Below, piece after piece: positions 16,237 to 24,117 of a DNA stretch of 42,377 nucleotides (positions within the stretch are counted from its first letter, which is position 1; each line of letters opens with the position of its first letter). This stretch comes from Herbivorax alkaliphila. Its GTDB lineage: Bacteria > Bacillota > Clostridia > Acetivibrionales > Acetivibrionaceae. The translations under genes were made by a program, and so were the position numbers. The notes beneath the pieces were generated by a model. It did no database searches and was not told the DNA's origin. It saw only the letters and a list, made by a program, of their open reading frames with translations. The DNA lies in assembly GCF_030848475.1 (NCBI RefSeq), contig NZ_JAVDDS010000034.1:1-42377 (forward strand). Direction: 5' to 3'.

Positions 16237-17361
16237 GTGAGATACACTAAATTTGGAGATACCGGAGTAAATATTTCTAAATTGGGATTTGGATGTATGA
16301 GATTTCCCATGATAAAGATTAATGATAAAGATGTAGTTGATGAAGATAAAACGATAGAAATGATTAAAAGAGCGTATGAATTAGGTGTGAATTATTATGA
16401 TACAGCCTATTTTTATTGCAATAATTTAGGAGAGAATGCTTTAGGAAGAGCCTTAAAAGGAATACGTGATAAAATTTATTTATCCTCTAAAAGTCCAAGT
16501 CACCTTATAAAAAAAGAGGGTGACTATAGAAGAATGCTCGAAGAACAGCTTAGAAAACTTGATGTGGAAGTTATTGATTTTTATCATTTTCACGGAATAG
16601 GGTATCAAAGTTTTATTGAAATAGATAAAAAATCAAACTGGCTAGATGAAGCAATTAAAGCAAAACAAGAGGGATTGATAAAACATATTTCTTTTTCTTT
16701 TCATGACAAGCCGGAAGAAATGAAAAAACTTATTGATTTAAATGTATTTGAATCTGTTTTGTGTCAGTATAATGTAATTGATAGAAGTTGTGAAGATTCT
16801 ATACGATATGCAAAGGAAAAAGGACTTGGAGTGGTTGTAATGAGTCCAGTAGGAGGAGGGAGAGTATCAGGACTTCCTAAAAATGTTGCACATAAGCTTG
16901 GACTTAAAGTCAACAGTAATGCAGAATTAGCATTAAGATTTGTTTTTGCAAATGACAACATCCATTGTGCCCTATCAGGAATGGGTGATATTAACATGGT
17001 TGAAGAAAATGCAACCACTGCATCTAATGCAGAGACTTTGTCAAAAGATGAAGTGGATGCCATAAATAAAATGATGAAAGAAAATGAAAAGCTTTCAAAG
17101 CTTTACTGTACTGGGTGTGGGTATTGTATGCCATGTCCTAAAGGCGTAAATATACCTCATATTTTTAAGATGATGAATTACTATAGAGTCTATGGAATTA
17201 TAGACTATTCAAAAGATGAGTATGCAAAGATAGGAACAAATCCTTGGATTGAAGGAAAAAGAGCTGATGCATGTAATCAGTGTGGTGCATGTGAAACTAA
17301 ATGTCCACAAAAAATACAAATTAGAAAGCAGCTTAAAGATTGTCATGAAGCTTTAGGATAA
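16237..17361 (+). CDS. Aldo/keto reductase with two C-terminal [4Fe-4S] motifs
   Basis: The 374-residue protein has an N-terminal aldo/keto reductase barrel (about 1-285). It shows the start motif LGFGCMRFP, the Asp-Tyr pair in YYDTAYFY, Lys in SSKSP and His in DFYHFHG. Its C-terminal extension has CTGCGYCMPCPKG and CNQCGACETKCPQ, each fit to hold a [4Fe-4S] cluster. Such ferredoxin-tailed reductases are common in clostridia and are thought to pass electrons to carbonyl substrates; the substrate here is unknown. GTG at 16237 follows GGGAGG at a good distance. It is flanked by a terminator and a repeat, so it is probably transcribed alone. Confidence 0.9.
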   Translation: MRYTKFGDTGVNISKLGFGCMRFPMIKINDKDVVDEDKTIEMIKRAYELGVNYYDTAYFYCNNLGENALGRALKGIRDKIYLSSKSPSHLIKKEGDYRRMLEEQLRKLDVEVIDFYHFHGIGYQSFIEIDKKSNWLDEAIKAKQEGLIKHISFSFHDKPEEMKKLIDLNVFESVLCQYNVIDRSCEDSIRYAKEKGLGVVVMSPVGGGRVSGLPKNVAHKLGLKVNSNAELALRFVFANDNIHCALSGMGDINMVEENATTASNAETLSKDEVDAINKMMKENEKLSKLYCTGCGYCMPCPKGVNIPHIFKMMNYYRVYGIIDYSKDEYAKIGTNPWIEGKRADACNQCGACETKCPQKIQIRKQLKDCHEALG

Positions 17362-17438
17362 CGAAAAATATATGCAAAAATAGGTGGTTTGTGTATAAAA
17401 GAAGAAAGTATTAACCTTTCTCTGATGTGAGTTTTAAT

Positions 17439-17490
17439 GAACTGGTTTAGCTAAAGCTAAGCATCGAGGCTTCAGGTGGAGTTTTAGAAT
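17439..17490 (+). repeat. Dispersed GTTTAGCTAAAGCTAA repeat, copy B
   Basis: GAACTGGTTTAGCTAAAGCT followed by AAGCATCGAGGCTTCAGGTG. The first 22 bases match copy C (38767) with one change, and the first 40 match copy A (minus strand, 10981) at about 31 positions. It contains a small stem, TTTAGC/GCTAAA. It lies in the 177-base gap before pgeF. Confidence 0.6.
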
Positions 17491-17538
17491 AAGATAAAAA
17501 ATAGTTGTACCTTTGATTTGTGTATGGAGGAGATTAGA

Positions 17539-18372
17539 GTGGATAATAGATTTAGCAAAAATGACAGCATTATTTATAAAGAAAAAAATGGAGTTGAACT
17601 GATACAGTTTAAAAATCTTCTAAAACATAAGAACATTACCCATTGCTTTACAACAAGAAATGGGGGAGTAAGTAAAAATGAATACAAATCTTTAAATATG
17701 GCATTTAATAAAAATGATAATAAAAAATATGTGCTAGAAAATTTTAAAAGGGTGTCAGAAGCAATTGATATTGATATTGAAAATATGGTGTTTTCAAATC
17801 AAGTTCATGATAGTAAAATAAAAATAGTTAATGAAAAAGACAGAGGTAAGGGAATAGCAAGGGAAAGTGATATTATTGGATTTGATGGTCTTATTACAAA
17901 TGTAAAAAATGTAGCATTGGTTACTTTTTTTGCAGACTGTGTTCCAGTGTTCTTATATGATCCTGTAAAAAGTGTAATTGCATTGGTTCATTCAGGATGG
18001 CGTGGTACAGTGAGAGAAATATCCAAAGTGGCAGTGAAAAAAATGAGACAATATTTTGAAAGCAATTATGAAGATATTGAAGTGGTTATTGGACCTTCCA
18101 TAGCAAAGTGTTGTTTTGAGGTTGACCAAAAGGTGTTTGAAGAGTTTGAAAAAGAGATTAGTTGGAGTACTTTATATTCTAAAAAGGTTAAATCAAAGTG
18201 GTATATAAATCTTCAAGCTGTTGTGAAAAATTCTTTGATTCTAGAAGGAATAAGAGAGGAAAATATTTTAAACAGTGGTGTGTGTACAAAATGTAATAAA
18301 GATTTATTTTTTTCCCATAGAGGAGATAAAGGTAAAACAGGAACATTAACAGCTATGATGCAGATAAATTAA
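17539..18372 (+). CDS. pgeF: Peptidoglycan editing factor PgeF (YfiH/LACC1 family)
   Basis: I choose GTG 17539, six bases after GGAGGAG; an upstream in-frame TTG or ATG would place the ribosome site inside the gene. The 277-residue protein has the metal-binding His-Cys-His set of the family: NQVHDSKI, FADCVPVFLYDP and VHSGWRGT. The C-terminal block VCTKCNKDLFFSHRGDKGKTGT is also typical. Family members act on purine nucleosides and, in E. coli, remove wrongly built peptidoglycan stems. The gene begins a row with the binding protein, lspA and rluD. Confidence 0.9.
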   Translation: MDNRFSKNDSIIYKEKNGVELIQFKNLLKHKNITHCFTTRNGGVSKNEYKSLNMAFNKNDNKKYVLENFKRVSEAIDIDIENMVFSNQVHDSKIKIVNEKDRGKGIARESDIIGFDGLITNVKNVALVTFFADCVPVFLYDPVKSVIALVHSGWRGTVREISKVAVKKMRQYFESNYEDIEVVIGPSIAKCCFEVDQKVFEEFEKEISWSTLYSKKVKSKWYINLQAVVKNSLILEGIREENILNSGVCTKCNKDLFFSHRGDKGKTGTLTAMMQIN

Positions 18373-18391
18373 AAGTAAAAGGGTGGTACTA

Positions 18392-20053
18392 TTGAAAAAG
18401 ACGATGCTTGTTATTATATTGATTATATTAAATATACAGTTTACATCATGTGATTTTTATATGGATGGTTTTTATGAAGATTTAGACAGTGATGAGCAAT
18501 TGGACTTTGTTGTAGATGATGTAGTAGATGAAGGACCTGTTAAAGGGGGGCAAATAAATTTATTTTCTACTCCTCCTGATACATTAAATCCAATATTAAC
18601 AAAAAATGCCTACATCGTTGATTACTCGGAGTTTGTTTTTGAAAGTTTAGTGGATTTAGACAAGAAACAAAAGCCGACTCCTTTATTGGCAGAAAACTGG
18701 GAAGTATCAGAAGATGGGCTTATGTGGACGTTTTATTTAAGAGATGATGTACGTTGGCATGACAACATACCTTTTACGGCAGATGATGTGGAATTCACGT
18801 TTAGTGTAATTTTAGACGATGATGTTGACAGTCACTACAAAAACAATCTTGAGAATGTAGAGTCCTATTATGCTGAGGATTTCAAAACTTTTAAAGTAAA
18901 ACTGTATAAGCCTGATTCATTTACACCAGAAAGGATGTCCTTTCCTATTATACCAAAGCATTATTACTATGAAGAGGATATATTGACAACTGATAAAAAT
19001 TTCAGTCCAATAGGTACAGGACCATATGTTTTTTCTGAGTACAAAAAAAATGACCACATATTGTTAGAAAACAATGAAAAGTGGTGGATGGGAATAGAGA
19101 AAGGTGAAGATGGGGAAGATCTTCCATATATTTCACAAGTTAACATAAAAATATTTGAAAAAAACAGCTCGGTAGGTGATGCATTTCAATCTAATCAGGT
19201 TGACGTTGTTCATATGAACAGAAATGCGTGGATTAGATATAATGGTAGAATGGATATATCACTTAAAAGGTATCCTAGTAATGAATTTGAATTTATTGCT
19301 TTTAACCTTTCAAATGATATCTTAGAGGAAGCTAAAATAAGAAAGGCAATATCTTATACAGTAGATAGAGCTAAGATAATAAATGATATTATGCTAGGAG
19401 AGGCTGTAGCTTCAGAATTTCCTGTTATACCCGATACGTGGATGTATGATTCAAATGTTATTTCTAATGAAGTAAATGTAAAAAAAGCTAGAGAGCTTAT
19501 TTTAGAAAGTGGATGGGAAGAAAATGATGATGGTTTTTTTTCAAAAACAATAGGATGGAGGGATACTCCTTTAGAGCTAGAACTTCTTGTAAATGATGAT
19601 AATGATACTAGGCTAAAAGTAGCAGAGGAAATAAAAAATCAACTTAAAAATGCAGGCATTATTATCGAAATAAATAGAGTAAAGTGGGATGAGTTAAATA
19701 AACGAATTGAAAATGGGAATTTTGATATGGTTTTTATTGGCTGTAATATAACGCCGGTAGCAGATCTTTCTTTTTTGTACTCATCTGAAGAAATAGAAGA
19801 TGGTTTAAATATAGCAGGATACAGTAGGGAAGCTGTGGATAGTTATTTAGAACTGATTTTAAAAGAGAGTGATTATTCCAGAAAGAAAGCGTTTTTTATA
19901 AATTTGAGAAACGTAATAAATCAGGACGTGCCTTATTTAGGATTATATTTTTATAATGATGCAGCTTTATATAATAGAAGAATACGAGGAAATTTAAATC
20001 CAAGCATATGGACAAAATATGAGGATTATTCTAAATGGTATATACCTTTTTAA
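18392..20053 (+). CDS. Extracellular solute-binding lipoprotein, family 5 (oligopeptide type)
   Basis: I choose TTG 18392, six bases after GGGTGG; the in-frame GTG at 18383 lies within that site. The 553-residue protein begins with a lipoprotein signal ending in FTSC (lipidated Cys). It then has the SBP_bac_5 pattern: LNPILTKN..., LAENWEVSEDGLMWTFYLRDDVRWHDN, PIGTGPYVF and RKAISYTVDRAKI. Such proteins deliver peptides or nickel complexes to ABC permeases; no permease genes are nearby, so this is an orphan component. Its neighbour lspA encodes the peptidase that would mature it. An 83-base gap separates the two. Confidence 0.9.
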   Translation: MKKTMLVIILIILNIQFTSCDFYMDGFYEDLDSDEQLDFVVDDVVDEGPVKGGQINLFSTPPDTLNPILTKNAYIVDYSEFVFESLVDLDKKQKPTPLLAENWEVSEDGLMWTFYLRDDVRWHDNIPFTADDVEFTFSVILDDDVDSHYKNNLENVESYYAEDFKTFKVKLYKPDSFTPERMSFPIIPKHYYYEEDILTTDKNFSPIGTGPYVFSEYKKNDHILLENNEKWWMGIEKGEDGEDLPYISQVNIKIFEKNSSVGDAFQSNQVDVVHMNRNAWIRYNGRMDISLKRYPSNEFEFIAFNLSNDILEEAKIRKAISYTVDRAKIINDIMLGEAVASEFPVIPDTWMYDSNVISNEVNVKKARELILESGWEENDDGFFSKTIGWRDTPLELELLVNDDNDTRLKVAEEIKNQLKNAGIIIEINRVKWDELNKRIENGNFDMVFIGCNITPVADLSFLYSSEEIEDGLNIAGYSREAVDSYLELILKESDYSRKKAFFINLRNVINQDVPYLGLYFYNDAALYNRRIRGNLNPSIWTKYEDYSKWYIPF

Positions 20054-20136
20054 ATTGATATTATAATTTAGCAATGTCTTAGCATTGACATAGAGCCTTT
20101 GGACATATATAATCTTAATGACACTAAAGAGAGGAT

Positions 20137-20601
20137 ATGGATGATATGACTTGGATTTTAATAATTATATTTGTTATTGCACTTGATCAATTTACAAAGT
20201 ATCTGGTAATAAACAATATTGAAATAGGAGCTAGCATTACAATGATAGAGAAATTTTTCTATCTTGTACATTGGAGAAATAAAGGTGCTGCATGGGGAAT
20301 TATGCAGGATAGAACCATTATTTTAATCGTAATGACTATACTTATCTCAATATTTTTGGTGTTTTACATGTACAAAAATAATAATAAAGTATTGAGAATT
20401 TCCCTTTCTATGATACTTGGAGGGGCGATTGGAAATCTTATTGACAGAGTGTTGAGGCCAGAAGGTGTAGTTGATTTTTTAAATTTCTATATTTTTTCAT
20501 ATAATTTTCCTGCATTTAATGTAGCAGATACTTTCATTACTGTTGGAACTATTATTTTGGGAATTTATATACTTTTTATCTATAAAGAAGTTGAAGCGTA
20601 A
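20137..20601 (+). CDS. lspA: Lipoprotein signal peptidase (signal peptidase II)
   Basis: The 154-residue membrane protein has four hydrophobic spans and both catalytic aspartates of the family, in GGAIGNLIDRV and FNVADTFI. It cuts the signal peptide of lipoproteins after the Cys has been lipidated, including the binding protein encoded just upstream. The start is uncertain: ATG 20137 is only two bases after GAGAGG, while an in-frame ATG at 20146 is eleven bases after it. It is followed after 27 bases by rluD, an arrangement also seen in Bacillus. Confidence 0.95.
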   Translation: MDDMTWILIIIFVIALDQFTKYLVINNIEIGASITMIEKFFYLVHWRNKGAAWGIMQDRTIILIVMTILISIFLVFYMYKNNNKVLRISLSMILGGAIGNLIDRVLRPEGVVDFLNFYIFSYNFPAFNVADTFITVGTIILGIYILFIYKEVEA

Positions 20602-20628
20602 CAACTTATAGCTTTGGAATGGAGTGTT

Positions 20629-21537
20629 ATGAAAGAAATAATTTTTGATTCACAAGAAAATGGAATAAGAATTGATGCTTGGCTCTCTAAGAATCTGAGT
20701 GAGTATTCAAGGTCATATATTCAAAAACTTTTGAAAGATAAAAATGTTTTGGTAAACGGAAATGCTGTAAAGCCAAATTATAAGATAGCAGAAGGTGACC
20801 ATATAATACTAAAAATCCCCAAACCTCAGGTTCTTGACGTTGTGGCAGAGGATATAGACATTCAAGTATTGTATGAGGATGAAGATATACTTGTTGTTAA
20901 CAAACCAAAGGGTATGGTTGTTCATCCAGCAGCGGGAAATTACTCGGGTACACTGGTCAATGCATTGATGGCTCATTGTGGAGATGATTTATCTGATATT
21001 AACGGAGTGATACGCCCGGGGATAGTTCATAGAATTGACAAGGAAACCTCCGGGGTTCTTGTTGTGGCTAAAAATAATAAGTCCCATGAAATGCTTTCAG
21101 AAAAGCTAAAAAACCATGACATAAAAAGAGTTTATGAAGCAGTTGTACATGGAATCATAAGAGAAGATAAAGGAAGAATAGATGCACCTATTGGAAGACA
21201 TCCTGTTGACAGAAAAAAGATGGCTGTAAACACTAAAAATGGTAGAGGTGCTATTACGCATTTTAAGGTTTTAGAGAGATTTAAAGAGTCAACTTATATT
21301 CAGGTTACATTAGAAACTGGAAGGACACATCAGATACGTGTACATATGTCCCATGTCGGGTATCCAATTATAGGTGACAGGGTTTATGGAAAGAAAAATG
21401 AAAAATATGAAATAGAGGGTCAGACACTTCATGCAAAAGTATTGGGGTTTGTACATCCTTCAAAAAATAAATACATGGAGTTTGAAGCTCCACTGCCGCC
21501 TTATTTTAGTCAATTGATAGAAAAAATTAAAGGATAA
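20629..21537 (+). CDS. rluD: 23S rRNA pseudouridine synthase, RluD type
   Basis: I choose ATG 20629, which has GGAGTG at a close distance; a TTG 15 bases earlier is less likely. The 302-residue protein has an N-terminal S4 RNA-binding domain (about 10-75) and the PseudoU_synth_2 catalytic domain, with catalytic Asp in HRIDKETSG and the conserved GRTHQIRVHMSH block. It converts uridines in a 23S rRNA helix to pseudouridine; RluD makes three in helix 69. Whether this member has the full RluD target set is inference. It is the last gene of the pgeF row. Confidence 0.9.
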   Translation: MKEIIFDSQENGIRIDAWLSKNLSEYSRSYIQKLLKDKNVLVNGNAVKPNYKIAEGDHIILKIPKPQVLDVVAEDIDIQVLYEDEDILVVNKPKGMVVHPAAGNYSGTLVNALMAHCGDDLSDINGVIRPGIVHRIDKETSGVLVVAKNNKSHEMLSEKLKNHDIKRVYEAVVHGIIREDKGRIDAPIGRHPVDRKKMAVNTKNGRGAITHFKVLERFKESTYIQVTLETGRTHQIRVHMSHVGYPIIGDRVYGKKNEKYEIEGQTLHAKVLGFVHPSKNKYMEFEAPLPPYFSQLIEKIKG

Positions 21538-21976
21538 ATTTGTGAAGCAATAAATTTTTATTTTTAGATAGTTTTTTAATTGATTTTTTTAAAAAGTTTG
21601 TGTTTAAAACTCAGCAACAGTTCAAAATTTCTCAACCTTAAAAAACATTTTCTGTTGATGTATTGATTTTTAAAATAAAAAAGCCCTGTTTTTAAGGCTT
21701 CTGCAAAATTTATATATTATTTAGCTGTGAAAAATCTAAAATCCAAGATAGTTTTGACAAAAAAAGATAAAAAACTATTGACATTAATTATATATATATA
21801 ATTGTAACCATTAAAGGTTTTAAATACTAAACAATTTAAAAATTATTCTGTGCTAAAGGCTAAATGATAACTTTATATTAAATAGTTATCAAAGAGTCTT
21901 TTCATATAACAATCTCTAATGAAGATTCCCGGGCATTTTTGTGAGAATTGTAAATTTAAAAAATGGAGGTCATATA
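21538..21976. other. Intergenic gap before the secreted protein gene
   Basis: This very AT-rich stretch holds no gene. A weak stem AAGCC/GGCTT at about 21679-21699 may act as a terminator. Two TTGACA boxes (21755 and 21778) are present, but neither has a well-spaced -10 box, so the promoter of the next gene is uncertain. Confidence 0.4.
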
Positions 21977-22909
21977 ATGAAAACTATTAAAGTACTTTTA
22001 GTTACAGCAATGATATTGTGTACTTCTTTAATGAGTGGTTATACCTTTACAAATAGTATAGACTTAGAGGAACAAAAAGAAGCTTTATTGATTAAAGATA
22101 GGATAGAAACAAGGCTCAATAGTGAAGATGTGGCAACAGTTTCAGAGTATGATTTGTATTTGGATTTAGTAGAAAAAACTGATTCAGAGTTAAGGGAAGC
22201 TGGATATACAACTGATCAAATAAAAAGTCTTAGAGAATTTGATTATTCTGAAGAAATAGAAAAGAAAGCACAGCTTGACGAAAAAGAACTAAAATCTTTA
22301 GGATATTCAAGTGATAGGATTGATGCTATAAAAAGTTTTGATGGCACAGAAGCAAGCATCAGGAGTGGAAGTGCCCAATTAACTTTTGTTCTTTATGAAG
22401 AAAATTCGTATAGCTCAAGTAATTTTTCTTTTGTTGATTTAGGGGTTTATTGGACTTGGGATTCTACTCCACTGTGGGGATTTACAGATATAATAGCAGT
22501 AAGTTGGAGTGATGGTATGTATTGTGATACATCAAATACAAATAATACCAGAGAATGGTTTTATTGGCATAGAGAAATTGATGATGTATATATGGATTAT
22601 TCAACTAAAGAACTTACTGCAGAATTAAATGCTGGTGCATATGTTAGAGAAAAAATATCCAAAAACACAGGGAGCGTATGGAATCCTAAGCCTGAAGACT
22701 TTCATTATTTAAAAAACGGAGCGATGCTTTTGAGAATCCATAAACAAGCTTATGTGCCTGAAATAGCTGTTTTAGCTAAATATGGTCACTCAACAATAAC
22801 TATATCACCTAGTGTTACTTTTTCACAATCACCTGCAATTGGAATTTCTTTTTCCATGACAATGCAAGAAGCGGGAGAAGATGATTTATACGTAAATTTA
22901 AATAATTAA
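21977..22909 (+). CDS. Secreted protein of unknown function with tandem LxxxGY repeats
   Basis: I choose ATG 21977, with GGAGG six bases upstream. The 310-residue protein begins with a signal peptide (about 1-25). Its N-terminal third has two copies of a helical repeat, SELREAGYTTDQIKSLREFD and KELKSLGYSSDRIDAIKSFD, about 44 residues apart. The C-terminal part, from about residue 125, is rich in aromatic and beta-type residues (WTWDSTPLWGF, WSDGMYCD, WFYWHRE) and looks like an extracellular beta domain. I do not recognise the family. It ends just before a 46-base palindrome and a lipoprotein gene on the same strand. A surface or secreted role is inferred from the signal peptide only. Confidence 0.75.
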   Translation: MKTIKVLLVTAMILCTSLMSGYTFTNSIDLEEQKEALLIKDRIETRLNSEDVATVSEYDLYLDLVEKTDSELREAGYTTDQIKSLREFDYSEEIEKKAQLDEKELKSLGYSSDRIDAIKSFDGTEASIRSGSAQLTFVLYEENSYSSSNFSFVDLGVYWTWDSTPLWGFTDIIAVSWSDGMYCDTSNTNNTREWFYWHREIDDVYMDYSTKELTAELNAGAYVREKISKNTGSVWNPKPEDFHYLKNGAMLLRIHKQAYVPEIAVLAKYGHSTITISPSVTFSQSPAIGISFSMTMQEAGEDDLYVNLNN

Positions 22910-22923
22910 ATTAAATAAAACAT

Positions 22924-22969
22924 ATAAATATCTTAGAATTTATTATATAATAAATTCTAAGATATTTAT
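22924..22969. terminator. 46-base perfect palindrome after the secreted protein gene
   Basis: ATAAATATCTTAGAATTTAT is followed by its exact complement with no loop (centre 22946/22947). It lies 15 bases after a stop codon, so a transcript ending is the likely role, but it lacks a T-run and is unusually long and AT-only. It might also be a binding site. Confidence 0.55.
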
Positions 22970-23013
22970 TGTATATTTTAAATAATTTTTTGTTAGGAGT
23001 GACTAGGTTTATT

Positions 23014-23457
23014 ATGATTAAATACAAACAAATAATAACAATAGTATTAATATCAATTTTTCTTTTCACCTTAATGAGTTGCAACCCTTTTAGACCACTT
23101 ATTCAATACTCAACAAATAAAATTGATATTAATGAGGCTGATGAAAGTTTAAAGAGGTGGATAGAGTCTCTTGACTTAAAAGAAGAAGGAAATATATATT
23201 TAATAAAAAATGTAGAAGATCGTAAAACAACAGTTTATTATGTTTATATAAATGGAATTTTTGAAGGAAATCATAGAGGAACTAATATAAGACCAATACA
23301 AGATGAAGGTATTGAAATTTTATTTAGTGCAGAAGAGCCAATGGAAGCTTTGTTTGAAATAACTGTAGAGGATAGAAGAATGGAGTATTTTGACATACGT
23401 GGTGACAAATATCCTATTGAAGAAATAGCTGAATTAGACGATGAATTAGATGAATAG
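23014..23457 (+). CDS. Small lipoprotein of unknown function
   Basis: I choose ATG 23014, which gives a 147-residue protein with a lipoprotein signal (hydrophobic 6-20, lipobox LMSC). AGGAG is 14 bases away, so the start is a little uncertain. After the Cys comes a compact, acidic, mixed alpha/beta stretch of about 120 residues ending in an Asp/Glu-rich tail. I do not recognise the family. It follows the secreted LxxxGY-repeat gene across the 46-base palindrome, and its stop codon lies in the left arm of a terminator. The two may form a functional pair, which is only a guess from proximity. Confidence 0.7.
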   Translation: MIKYKQIITIVLISIFLFTLMSCNPFRPLIQYSTNKIDINEADESLKRWIESLDLKEEGNIYLIKNVEDRKTTVYYVYINGIFEGNHRGTNIRPIQDEGIEILFSAEEPMEALFEITVEDRRMEYFDIRGDKYPIEEIAELDDELDE

Positions 23458-23483
23458 TAATTTTTTATTCATCTAATTTTTTT
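23446..23483 (+). terminator. Terminator of the small lipoprotein gene
   Basis: An 11-bp perfect stem TTAGATGAATA/TATTCATCTAA has its left arm made of the last codons and stop. It is followed by seven T residues, and that T-run is also the left edge of the next hairpin. Confidence 0.85.
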
Positions 23484-23524
23484 AATGGATAAGAAAGTGA
23501 ATTGCTTTCTTATCCATTAAAAAA
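23478..23524. terminator. Second, bidirectional terminator hairpin
   Basis: A 20-bp perfect stem (TTTTTTAATGGATAAGAAAG with its complement) encloses a 7-base loop. It begins with T and ends with A runs, so it could stop transcription from either side. It sits directly after the lipoprotein terminator. Confidence 0.75.
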
Positions 23525-23588
23525 GTCTACCGAAAGGCTGTACTTTAAAAAATTGCCCTAGCCTTAAATCGGTGAAGCCGACTTTTTT
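23519..23588. ncRNA. Structured element of nested stems, possible small RNA or terminator
   Basis: From outside in, AAGTC/GACTT, ACCG/CGGT and AGGCT/AGCCT pair around a 20-base core (GTACTTTAAAAAATTGCCCT). It is flanked by A-run and T-run, so on either strand it ends in U residues. Its GC-rich stems stand out in the AT-rich gap before scfA. Because it overlaps the A-run of the previous terminator, it is either an extra terminator or a short structured RNA. Confidence 0.4.
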
Positions 23589-23670
23589 ATAATATTCATA
23601 CACATCTCGAAAAATCTTACAAAAGAAAAAATTAGTTTATGAATTTGTTGTAAAACTTATATTATAATTC

Positions 23671-23699
23671 TTTTCAAGAGTTAGAATTTATGCTATAAT
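23671..23699 (+). promoter_or_regulatory. Promoter of scfA, extended -10 type
   Basis: TGCTATAAT (23691-23699) is a full extended -10 box. A weak -35 (TTTTCA, 23671-23676) lies 17 bases upstream. A start near 23706 gives a leader of about 90 bases to scfA. Confidence 0.6.
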
Positions 23700-23796
23700 G
23701 CTATCTGTAAATGTGTCACAGTATGAACTTACATAGGTATTTAAGTGTACTAAAATTAGAGTAAATACTGTTAATTAAAAATATAGGAGGTATAAA

Positions 23797-23937
23797 ATGA
23801 AACATATTAAAGTTATAAACAAAGGTATATTGAAAGAGAGCATGAAAAAGGGAGGATGTGGCGAGTGCCAGACATCCTGTCAATCAGCTTGTAAAACATC
23901 ATGTACAGTGGCAAATCAAAGTTGTGAAAAAAGATAA
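23797..23937 (+). CDS. scfA: SCIFF ranthipeptide precursor (six Cys in forty-five)
   Basis: The 46-residue peptide MKHIKVINKG... has the conserved leader and a core with six cysteines at 21, 24, 28, 32, 36 and 43, the hallmark of SCIFF peptides present in nearly all clostridia. The radical-SAM maturase is encoded 180 bases downstream. In the related C. thermocellum peptide the maturase links Cys32 to Thr37 by a thioether; both residues are in the same places here. The ribosome site is AGGAGG, six bases before ATG. Ranthipeptides have been linked to population-level signalling in clostridia; the role here is not shown. Confidence 0.97.
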   Translation: MKHIKVINKGILKESMKKGGCGECQTSCQSACKTSCTVANQSCEKR

Positions 23938-23974
23938 TTTTTTTTGTAAAAATTTAAATTTTCCATAGACACTG

Positions 23975-24021
23975 TATTGAACCCGCAAATTATTTAATTG
24001 GTATTGTGGGTTCAATATTTT
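23975..24021 (+). terminator. Attenuator-like terminator between scfA and scfB
   Basis: A 14-bp stem (TATTGAACCCGCAA/TTGTGGGTTCAATA, one G-T pair) with a 15-base loop runs into TTTT. Its short T-run suggests partial read-through, which would give much more peptide than maturase. Confidence 0.75.
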
Positions 24022-24117
24022 AAGAGAGGGTGCTTAGCAATTACTAAGCATTCATAAAATATTTTTCTATATGTTGTTTTTAGGGGACAAGGTATATTAG
24101 AGGGAGATAAAAAAGAT

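Noticed and set aside
21755-21802. TTGACA boxes followed by TATAAT before the secreted protein gene
   Set aside because: The nearest TATAAT is only 13 bases after the second TTGACA, too close for a normal promoter.
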